NCBI GenBank assembly: GCA_018242525.1
Contig: JAFEBS010000008.1
Coordinates: 350,065 to 414,064 of the forward strand
DNA length: 64,000 bases
Source: Planctomycetota bacterium
GTDB lineage: Bacteria > Planctomycetota > Planctomycetia > Planctomycetales > Planctomycetaceae
Direction: 5' to 3'
In this document: one piece after another, positions 56,571-64,000 of the stretch
Position numbering within the stretch: the stretch's first letter is position 1
Layout: every line of letters starts with the position of its first letter
Notes under the pieces: generated by a model
Databases searched by the model: none
What the model saw: the letters and a program-made list of their open reading frames with translations, nothing else
Told to the model about the DNA's origin: nothing
Position numbers and translations under genes: made by a program

Positions 56571-59500
56571 TTCAACAATTCTTTCGCCCGGATTGTGACA
56601 TTCGTCAAGATTGCTTCAGCGGAGGCGTCCAGATCTTCCGCGCGCAGGCCGAGGGACAGGTATTTGACCGGGCCGAGGTCGATTGAGGTGCGGTCGATGG
56701 TTGTCCAGTCCTGGGTGCCGTTCCGTGCGGCCTGATAGAACACGGATGAACCTTGTCGGACCAGGCGCAGGCGAAGTCCGTCCTGATCAGTGGGTGATTC
56801 GGTGGTCTTGTAGGCGAACTTGCCATCGGGGCCCCGTTTTCCATGGACCGCCAGCAGCTTGAGATCGCCGGAATGGTTGCGCCGATGGGCGATGGCGGCA
56901 GATTCCATCGACTGCTGGGGATTCGTGGCCGAGTGCAGACTGGCGCTGATGTCCATGCGGGGAACTCGCCAGTCGGTCAAAACCCGCGTTGATTGAAAAG
57001 CGCGATAGTCCAAGGTGACTTCGAAGTCGCCCGCAAGACCGCCAACCAGGGCATAGCCAACTCCCTGTTCCGCGTTGGCAACCTTGGCCGGGCGGGTGAT
57101 CTTGATTCCCTCGGGAACCTGCGTTGCCGAGTTCAACGTGTAGGTGGCCCAGTCCCTCAGGAACGCGGGGCGCGGTCCCTGAAAATTCCAGCTTAGCTTT
57201 GCCGGAAGATCATTCTCAGCGAACGGGGCTGGAGGGTGGATCAGCCGCGTGGCACGAATGGAAAAATCCGTCAGGACGACCGAGGCCGTGGCGGCGAGAT
57301 CTTCGCTGCGCAATCCGATCACGACATCCTTGATGTCCGCCGTCGAGGCGGCTCGTGATTCCAGGATCTGCCAATCCGCGGAATCCCCGGTGGAATAGAG
57401 GTAATAAACCGTTCCGTCGCGGCGAACGATTCGAAGCTTTCCTGTTGTACCAGTCGCCGGTTGATCGGATGTTTGCCAGTCCTCGTCCGGAGGTTTCCGG
57501 CGGACTCCCAGAATCGATGTCAAAGTCATCGACTGGTCCTGGTGTCGACGATGGGTCAATGCCAGCGTGCCTGAGTGCTGCGGCGCGCCAAAACCGCCCC
57601 CTTGTGCCAGGATGATTTCGACTCGTGGGACCTGATGGTTTGAGTTTTGGGTCGTGGATTGGAAATTGCGATATCCCAACGTCACCTCAAAATCACCGCC
57701 GATGGTCACCTGAGACGATTGGTATCCCGCGGACTGAGACGCAATATTGGTATTGGGGCTGCGGATGATCAGCACACCGCCATCCACCTGGGATCGCCGA
57801 GTCGTCGGCAGGTCGGCGGTTGGAACCAGGTGTGTGACCAGGTCCGTTTCAAAGTTCACCGAGATCCGGGCCGGAAGTTGTTCATCGGTCAGCGTCGCCT
57901 GGACCAGATCGTTGCGTGCCAGTTCCTGCTCGTTTACAGGCGGTAGTGACTTGGGCCAATTTCCCCGGTAGATGACATTCTTGATCCGGGCCCGCGTTTC
58001 ACCGGCCGTATGAAACAGGCCGAAGGTTCTGGAATTGCCAGGATCGAGTGGGCGTTCAAAGATCAGCGTGTCATTCAGAGTGAGCGAGACCACGTCTTCT
58101 TTCAGATTCAAGGCCAGCTTGTTCCAGGAACCGTTTTTCAGCGGAAGTTTCTGGGGGCCGCGACGATGTTCGGGTTCGTCAAAACTGTTGTCGTGCGCCA
58201 GTCCACCCCGCTCGAACTGCGCAGCGGTCAGCCAGTGAATCTTGACACCTGCCGGGTCCAGCAGCATCACCATCTGTCCCAGCGCGGGATGAACCTGGTG
58301 GGCTTGCGCCGGGTTGGGGATGTAGAAGAAGTCGTAGGTGATTTCGCCATCTTCCAGCATCGGTCGGTGGTATTGCAGCAGGCTCTCTCGCTGGCGTCCC
58401 GCCCAGTTGACGGTTTTTCGCCCGATGATTTCTTCACCCACCTTTTTCCACGACGGATTGTTCCCGTTCATGGGATCGCTGTAGGTATCGGCCCACCAGC
58501 CGTGCAGGTCGTCCCGTTTCGAGAGGTGCAGTTCGGCGGGAATTTCAGGCTGTCCGGTAATCCGCAATGATCGGGTGGACGCGGCGTACTGGCCGGTTGA
58601 CCGGATCGCCAGCCACGGATCCGTGGTCGCGGTGACCGGCGATTCCTGAAACACCTTGCCATTGGCGGAATAGACGATCCGTTGAGGGGTGACTTCCACC
58701 TTTAACCGGAACCAGTCTCCCAGGGGATCGAACTTGATCGGCGGCTGTTTGCGGTTCCAACTGGTATACAGATTGCCAAGATCCACAGACTGCAAAGTGT
58801 AGTTCGGACCGGCCCACTCGGTACCGTACATGAGGCTGGTTTCACGCCAGCCGAACGTGGCGACGTCTCCTTCAATGGTAAATGTTCCTCGCAGGGGCGA
58901 CTGGAAGTAGAGCAGGTCATTCCCGTCGCCACCAAGATGCACCGAATCCGTACCGGAAAAACGCCAACTGGGAATGATCCCCTGGGCGCGGGTCGCGGCC
59001 TTGATTTGAGTGGATTGCGACCACTGACCGCGTGGGGATGTCACCTGTCCGACAGGCAGTTCGAGTCCCTGTTCGTTCGACAGCAGGGCGTGTTGTCGGG
59101 CGGATCGGACTTTGACATCCCAGGCCGTACCAATGCCCTTGCGATTGGCAGAATCCACGATGACATCAAACAGAGCGATGGCGGCCTTCCGCAATTCCGG
59201 AATACGGGATGCTTCAGTGGCGACGATCAGTTCCGGCCAGCGTTCCAGTTGCGACAAGGTGTCGGGAAGTCCGGGACTTCGGGCCGGCGTCAATTCCTTC
59301 AGGGTCGATTGCGCCTGCGGAAGATCGTGTGACGCGATGGCGATCAGCACCTGTATCGCCAGTCGCGATCGCTTGATCTGCGGAGACGTATCGGGAATCT
59401 TCGCCACAGTCTCCGCCAGTTCCGCCAGTTTCCCCAGATCACGGGCGACGGCCACCAGATCCAGGACCGGGGCGATCAATTCGCCTCCGGACCGCTGCCG

Positions 59501-62500
59501 TCGCCGTACCGCCCGCGCGGCGGGTGCATCCCCCGGAAGGTTCACGGGAGCGAGCAGGATTGGCATGACAGGCAGTGGATCGCAGGGGGCTGTCGTGCCG
59601 TACAGGCGCATGGCCGAGTGATCTTCACCGGGGAAAATCCAGGTTTGCAGGGCCTGATAGCGTGCCTGCGGCGCCATTTTCCGAGTCTGCAGAAGAAAGC
59701 TGTCCAGGTCGCTGCCGTGGAACTTTTCTTCGATCGCCACACCCAGAGCCTGGCGTTCCGCCGCAGTCGGTACCCGCGTGGGGGCTGTCAAGTTCTCCAA
59801 CATGTCCGGTGTCAGCGACCTGGGCCAGTCACCCGTCATGACCACGTTGCGGACCTTGACTGCCGTGGCATGCTTGTCGTGGTAGAACCCGAATTGCCGG
59901 TTGTTGTCGAATTCCAGCGGACGCTCGCAGATGACCGAGTCATTCAAGAAGATCGTGACGATGTTGTTGTGGACCGCGATTTCAACGGCATTCCAATCCT
60001 GATCCTTCAGTGTCACTTTGCCTCGTTGAACCGATTTGTCTTCGAGGACATTCTCGGGAAGCAGTCCGCCGTAAACATCGTCCATCCCGCTGCCGTCTGT
60101 CATCCAGTGAGTCTTCACGCCGTCTGGATCCAGCAGGAATACCAGCCGATCAAATGCCGGGTGGACATGGTGGGCTGTGACGCCCGCTTCGTACCAGAAT
60201 TCATAACGGATCTGCTCGCCGTTCAGGAGGGGCCGATTGTAGTAAAGGCGGCTTTGTTGAACGGTGGGTTGACCGAACCCGTTGGTCGGCACGATCCGTC
60301 CTTGAATCACTCCGTCTTTGGACCACCAGTCAAATTCGGTGATCCCGGGCGAATCTTCGTCGGCAAGCATGCCAGTCGTTGATCCGAGTTGGTCGTCTTC
60401 ATCCGTGAGGACCGCAGTGGGCTTTCCATCCCGCGTCGGGCGTTTTTCATCGTAGAAGTCCGTACACCAGCCCAGCAGTGAATCTCCCTGGGAAAGCTGG
60501 ACCTGCCTGGGAACGACCGGGTTGCCGGTGATTCGAATGTCGCGGAAGCACGACTGCCAGACTTTGTCGCACTGCAGAAAGAACCACGGCGACGTGGCGG
60601 TCGTGCAGGGCTCAGTATGAATCAACTGTCCATTGACAAAATAGCTGATGCCATCAGGCTGAACCTTCAGGCGGATCCGGTTGAACCGGTCCTGTTGTTC
60701 CTGGGGGTTGGCTTTCGAGATCACATCCGCCCGGTTTCCGACAGGATAAATGGTCGCTTCGTTCCCCAGGTTCAAACCCTCGAAACTGAGCCCGCCGTAA
60801 CCATGATTGGCTTCCGCCCACGAACCCAGCCAGGCGTCACAAGACAGTTCAAAGGAACCCGTCAGCGGGTATATGAAATACAGATGGCTCTGATCGGGGC
60901 CGCAGATGTGACTGATCAACCCTTCGTGACTGATCCACCACATGGGCAGTGCCCCGGCGGACAGGGTCCGTGCTGAGGCGGTGGCTCCCGCGGTCCAGTA
61001 TTTAAATCCGGTGTTGGCAGGCTCCCGATCCAGTCGCGACGCAAGTTCGTGGCCCAGCACACTGGCATTATACTCGTGTCGCATCAGGGCCATCATCAAG
61101 TGATTTTGCACCCGCGCCAAATGCTGGAAGTGGTTGATGACCAGTTGTCTGCCGACGCCTACTAAGCTGGGTTGCCGCTGGGCGGATCGTGCCAGGATGG
61201 CATCCAGATTCGACAACGCCTGCTGTCGCGGTTGGGGTTCTGACAGCGCCTTCTGCCGGATTTCCAGATGTGCGTTCAGATCGACGGCCACTGCGGCGTC
61301 CCCCTGAACAATCCGGGTCAGCAGCAGCAGGAATGGGGCGTTTTCCACATTCTCCGCGGCATGGGGCTGAAGTTCGCTGCGAAGTTCTTCCAGCTTTCCC
61401 ACCTCCCGAGCCGAATTGACAAGCAGTTCCGCGGTGCTGAACAATTGAGTTTCAAAGGGGCCGCGGGGAATGGAACCTCGCAGACGATCGAACGGTCCGG
61501 GCGCATGATCTTCGGGCACCAGAGCCGTGATCACCCGGACGGATTTGCGTTGCTCGACCGGCAACGACCACGCTTTCAGAAGGGCATACTGCTCCTCGGC
61601 GGGAAGTTTTGCCAGCATGCTCAGAACCATGGCTCCCGCCCGTCCCGGCCCGTCATCGCCGTAATTACGGGAAACGACCAGGTCCGCATGTTGACCCAGG
61701 CAGTCGAGGGCTTCCGACTGTTGATTGGCCCGGGAATACTCAGCCGCGATCTTGATCAATTCCAGGCGCCGCCGATACACACCGTAATCTCCTCCGTAGC
61801 GGCGGTAGAGCGGCACCAGGTACGCCAGGTAATCTTCCAGATGCTTCTTGCCCGCTTCGGGAGTTCCATTCTTAAAGTGAAACCGAGCGAGTGAGAAACG
61901 GAAGGTCCGCATCGGCTCTTCGTTCAGGGAATAATGGTTGTTGTGAACGTTTTGAGCGAAGTGTTCCACGGCGCGTTCCAGAAGTTCCACGGCCGTGGGC
62001 GGCAGGTCCGGCAGACTCATTGCCGGAACGGCGACGTGACAGGCGAGTTCACTGGAGTACTGCAGGGAGTCCTGCTTCAACCGTTCCGCAAGCGCCTCGA
62101 GTTGAGCCCGGGCCGTGTCATTGTCCTTCGCCGCGAGGGCGATCTGTGTGTACAGAATGCGGGCAGGGAGTTCGCCCAAAGGCTGCTGCAACCGTGGTTC
62201 GATTTCCGCTTTCAGATCAGCAAGCTTGTTGGCACGGGCCGCCGCCTGCACCAGCAGCAGGCCCACGCTTTGTGGGGATTGCTCCGGTCGTTGCGACAGC
62301 GGACGGGGATACAGAAACACTTCCAGCGGTCGATTGTCGGGCAGGACGACGTGCTTCAACGTTTGATAGATTGTCTCGTCATCCAGTTTCTTCGTGCGCC
62401 AACTGTATTCGATCCCGATCAGTTGCTCGACAACGGCCTGGATCACCGCGCAATGCTCGCTCGATTCCTGTTGAGCGATGACTGGAAAGCCGCCTGGGCC

Positions 62501-64000
62501 GATATTCTGGTCCTGTATCGATTCGATGGGAGGTCCGGAGTGCAGCGATTGTGCGACGGCCTTGATCGACAGATCTGCAAACCCGTTTTCGGAGGCCATC
62601 CGGGCGATTTGCGCCGCCTGCTGAAACTGGGGCAGGGTGACCACATTTCCCCGTAATCGAACCGGATTCGCACTGGGGGTGGCTGCGGGAGCGAACGGAG
62701 TAGGAACGGCGAATTGCCCCACAATCATCGGGGCAATCATCTGTTCCCAGCGTGACAATGGCCGTACCGGTGTCATCGATGTCACGAGAATCGCGTCGAC
62801 GGATTGACCGGTTTGCTCGATCCACTCCGGTGCGCTGTGCAACGTGGTCTTTCGTTCCTCGGGCTTCCGGGATTTCTCTGTCGGCTTGGGGAGTACGATT
62901 TGCAGCATCTCGGTCCACAGACGTTCGGCCGTTTCGCGGTCACCGTTGGTGAGTGCGATCTGGCCCCATTCTCGCAAGATGGCCAGTGTGAAACCTGGAT
63001 CTGGATTGCGGCGTGATGCCTCCAGGGCCCGCTGGGCCAGTTTTTCCCCCTGCGGTCGAAGCGTATCCTGCTTCAGGCAATCCCGTGCCACCAGCCAGAG
63101 AGCGGCTTGCTGGCCGGCGATTTCGCGCTGTTTGGAAGTGAATCCACCCTGGGCAGGGGCCGGTTCCAGGGGAGCCCGATCCACCAACTCGACCAGATGA
63201 GACACCGTGGCGGTGACCGCATTCGTGTCCCCGGCCGCCAGAGAGGCTTGTGCGGCCAGGATCAGTGCAGCCATGTCATCAGGGCGTTTCGTACGGATTT
63301 CCGCCAGTGCCTGTTTCGTCTTCTGGATCATCCCCGGGCGCGTGACCAGGTCGGTCATCAGCTTCACGATGACACTGTTCATCGTGGTGGTACTGAGATC
63401 GTGTGATTCAAGCATCAGGATCAAGTCGACGGGAACGGACTGCACTCCATCTGTGGTCTCGACGGTCCCTGTCAGTATTTCCGAGATCGACTCGGGCTTC
63501 AGTGCTGTCAGCGCTGCCTGGAACCCGGTCTGCATTTCCTTCTTGATGTCGCTGTCCCAACGCTGGGCGTTGGTCACGTCCTGCGGATTGGTCATGGCAC
63601 GTTGATACAGACGGACTGCGTCCACCGGATAACCGAGTGCGCGGAATTCATTTCCCATCGAGATCGTGCTGCGGATCCGTCGATAGGATTCGTATTGCTG
63701 GTCATATCGACTTCGCGAATCTTTTTGATTGGCGATCTGATGCAGTAGTTTCCGTCCGTCTTCCCTGCGCCCATGATTCTTATAGGTGGCCACCAGCAAT
63801 TTCGCCGGACTGTTGTCGAAATCGTTGTTGCGCATGAGATCGCGGTTTTTGACCGCGGCTTCCAGATACTGAATCGCCAGGTTAATGCAACTTTCGTGCT
63901 TCAGGAGTTCCTGCGCGATTTCCCAGTGCGTGTATTCTCCAACGATCTGGGGTCCCTTCATGGTTGTCAGCAACTTTTCCAGCGCTGCCCTGGCTGCGGG
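56567..64000 (-). CDS. Giant DUF1583-type protein, N terminus cut by window edge
   Basis: At least 2477 residues lie in the window and the frame stays open at its edge. The N-terminal part (64000 to about 61200) is helical and TPR-like. Two similar modules follow, near 60990-59830 and 58930-57960, each with a LamG/DUF1583-like unit (YPLTGSFELSCDAWLGSWAE or SPLRGTFTIEGDVATFGWRE) and RIRYEFWYEAG-like stretches with a His-Pro-Ala pattern. The last 1.3 kb holds two more related copies (GDFEVTLGYRNFQST and GDFEVTLDYRAFQST). DUF1583 proteins are largely restricted to planctomycetes and have no known role. Its stop overlaps the next small gene. Confidence 0.8.
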   Translation of the reverse strand, partial: PAARAALEKLLTTMKGPQIVGEYTHWEIAQELLKHESCINLAIQYLEAAVKNRDLMRNNDFDNSPAKLLVATYKNHGRREDGRKLLHQIANQKDSRSRYDQQYESYRRIRSTISMGNEFRALGYPVDAVRLYQRAMTNPQDVTNAQRWDSDIKKEMQTGFQAALTALKPESISEILTGTVETTDGVQSVPVDLILMLESHDLSTTTMNSVIVKLMTDLVTRPGMIQKTKQALAEIRTKRPDDMAALILAAQASLAAGDTNAVTATVSHLVELVDRAPLEPAPAQGGFTSKQREIAGQQAALWLVARDCLKQDTLRPQGEKLAQRALEASRRNPDPGFTLAILREWGQIALTNGDRETAERLWTEMLQIVLPKPTEKSRKPEERKTTLHSAPEWIEQTGQSVDAILVTSMTPVRPLSRWEQMIAPMIVGQFAVPTPFAPAATPSANPVRLRGNVVTLPQFQQAAQIARMASENGFADLSIKAVAQSLHSGPPIESIQDQNIGPGGFPVIAQQESSEHCAVIQAVVEQLIGIEYSWRTKKLDDETIYQTLKHVVLPDNRPLEVFLYPRPLSQRPEQSPQSVGLLLVQAAARANKLADLKAEIEPRLQQPLGELPARILYTQIALAAKDNDTARAQLEALAERLKQDSLQYSSELACHVAVPAMSLPDLPPTAVELLERAVEHFAQNVHNNHYSLNEEPMRTFRFSLARFHFKNGTPEAGKKHLEDYLAYLVPLYRRYGGDYGVYRRRLELIKIAAEYSRANQQSEALDCLGQHADLVVSRNYGDDGPGRAGAMVLSMLAKLPAEEQYALLKAWSLPVEQRKSVRVITALVPEDHAPGPFDRLRGSIPRGPFETQLFSTAELLVNSAREVGKLEELRSELQPHAAENVENAPFLLLLTRIVQGDAAVAVDLNAHLEIRQKALSEPQPRQQALSNLDAILARSAQRQPSLVGVGRQLVINHFQHLARVQNHLMMALMRHEYNASVLGHELASRLDREPANTGFKYWTAGATASARTLSAGALPMWWISHEGLISHICGPDQSHLYFIYPLTGSFELSCDAWLGSWAEANHGYGGLSFEGLNLGNEATIYPVGNRADVISKANPQEQQDRFNRIRLKVQPDGISYFVNGQLIHTEPCTTATSPWFFLQCDKVWQSCFRDIRITGNPVVPRQVQLSQGDSLLGWCTDFYDEKRPTRDGKPTAVLTDEDDQLGSTTGMLADEDSPGITEFDWWSKDGVIQGRIVPTNGFGQPTVQQSRLYYNRPLLNGEQIRYEFWYEAGVTAHHVHPAFDRLVFLLDPDGVKTHWMTDGSGMDDVYGGLLPENVLEDKSVQRGKVTLKDQDWNAVEIAVHNNIVTIFLNDSVICERPLEFDNNRQFGFYHDKHATAVKVRNVVMTGDWPRSLTPDMLENLTAPTRVPTAAERQALGVAIEEKFHGSDLDSFLLQTRKMAPQARYQALQTWIFPGEDHSAMRLYGTTAPCDPLPVMPILLAPVNLPGDAPAARAVRRRQRSGGELIAPVLDLVAVARDLGKLAELAETVAKIPDTSPQIKRSRLAIQVLIAIASHDLPQAQSTLKELTPARSPGLPDTLSQLERWPELIVATEASRIPELRKAAIALFDVIVDSANRKGIGTAWDVKVRSARQHALLSNEQGLELPVGQVTSPRGQWSQSTQIKAATRAQGIIPSWRFSGTDSVHLGGDGNDLLYFQSPLRGTFTIEGDVATFGWRETSLMYGTEWAGPNYTLQSVDLGNLYTSWNRKQPPIKFDPLGDWFRLKVEVTPQRIVYSANGKVFQESPVTATTDPWLAIRSTGQYAASTRSLRITGQPEIPAELHLSKRDDLHGWWADTYSDPMNGNNPSWKKVGEEIIGRKTVNWAGRQRESLLQYHRPMLEDGEITYDFFYIPNPAQAHQVHPALGQMVMLLDPAGVKIHWLTAAQFERGGLAHDNSFDEPEHRRGPQKLPLKNGSWNKLALNLKEDVVSLTLNDTLIFERPLDPGNSRTFGLFHTAGETRARIKNVIYRGNWPKSLPPVNEQELARNDLVQATLTDEQLPARISVNFETDLVTHLVPTADLPTTRRSQVDGGVLIIRSPNTNIASQSAGYQSSQVTIGGDFEVTLGYRNFQSTTQNSNHQVPRVEIILAQGGGFGAPQHSGTLALTHRRHQDQSMTLTSILGVRRKPPDEDWQTSDQPATGTTGKLRIVRRDGTVYYLYSTGDSADWQILESRAASTADIKDVVIGLRSEDLAATASVVLTDFSIRATRLIHPPAPFAENDLPAKLSWNFQGPRPAFLRDWATYTLNSATQVPEGIKITRPAKVANAEQGVGYALVGGLAGDFEVTLDYRAFQSTRVLTDWRVPRMDISASLHSATNPQQSMESAAIAHRRNHSGDLKLLAVHGKRGPDGKFAYKTTESPTDQDGLRLRLVRQGSSVFYQAARNGTQDWTTIDRTSIDLGPVKYLSLGLRAEDLDASAEAILTNVTIRAKELLK

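Noticed and set aside
56383..56598. Small plus-strand open frame
   Set aside because: It is the shadow of the 55-codon minus-strand gene, whose product is more protein-like and which has overlapping start and stop signals.
1..64000. CRISPR arrays, tRNA or rRNA genes
   Set aside because: No regularly spaced repeats, no tRNA-type T-loop with acceptor pairing and no rRNA-like stretches were seen by eye; a covariance-model scan would settle tRNAs and small RNAs.

Overview
The window looks like chromosomal DNA of a planctomycete, most likely of the order Planctomycetales. It has moderately high GC and a set of families typical of that phylum: DUF1549/DUF1553 with DUF1501 partners, DUF1559 pseudopilin-like proteins, a giant DUF1583-type protein, multi-EF-hand secreted proteins, NHL and ThuA proteins, and many Tat or Sec signal peptides. 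The genus cannot be fixed from the sequence alone. I saw no rRNA, tRNA or CRISPR array and no intact transposase.

Layout. 0.2-8.1 kb: a VTT/DedA-like membrane protein, then minus-strand genes for a membrane sulfatase-like enzyme, a methyltransferase, a small YLDPGSGS membrane protein, a conserved protein of unknown function, TerC and ArfB. 8.2-12.3 kb, plus strand: a LarA-like protein overlapping gmhB, an orphan ExbD, and murA. 12.3-17.9 kb: a secreted beta-propeller protein, dcd, a helix-turn-helix/receiver fusion and an EF-hand protein. 18.2-26.8 kb, plus strand: a run that joins a Spy-like plus repeated secretin-N protein to DUF1549/1553, DUF1501 and a ten-EF-hand protein. 27-35.3 kb: a DUF374 acyltransferase, an aldehyde dehydrogenase, a radical SAM protein divergent from a sigma-54 activator, a phosphodiesterase-like protein and tsaE. 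35.8-44.2 kb: a class I glutamine-amidotransferase-like protein without its cysteine, an amidohydrolase, a FliN-like protein, acs, an NHL protein, a TAXI binding protein and a ThuA protein. 44.3-49.1 kb, minus strand: speE, a mini-pseudopilin, a GspE/PilB ATPase, a nuclease-like protein and ParA. 49.1-55.6 kb: a repeat-rich stretch, DUF1501, a lipoprotein, a DUF1559 protein, an M20 hydrolase and a frameshifted gene. 56.1-64 kb: a minus-strand unit of a giant DUF1583-type gene cut by the window edge and two small genes, joined by overlapping stop and start codons.

How the genes relate. Cell-envelope work dominates: murA, gmhB and the acyltransferase make envelope precursors, while the sulfatase-like/methyltransferase/YLDPGSGS cluster may decorate a surface glycan. 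Secretion and pilus-like parts (GspE, pseudopilins, secretin-N protein) are scattered rather than in one operon.

The most unusual points are a two-copy palindromic element that supplies the stop codon of a neighbouring gene at each copy, a 55-codon gene overlapping both neighbours, a Spy/secretin-N fusion with no secretin barrel, a glutaminase-like protein lacking the catalytic cysteine, and a ParA gene followed by a probable PD-(D/E)XK-like protein.
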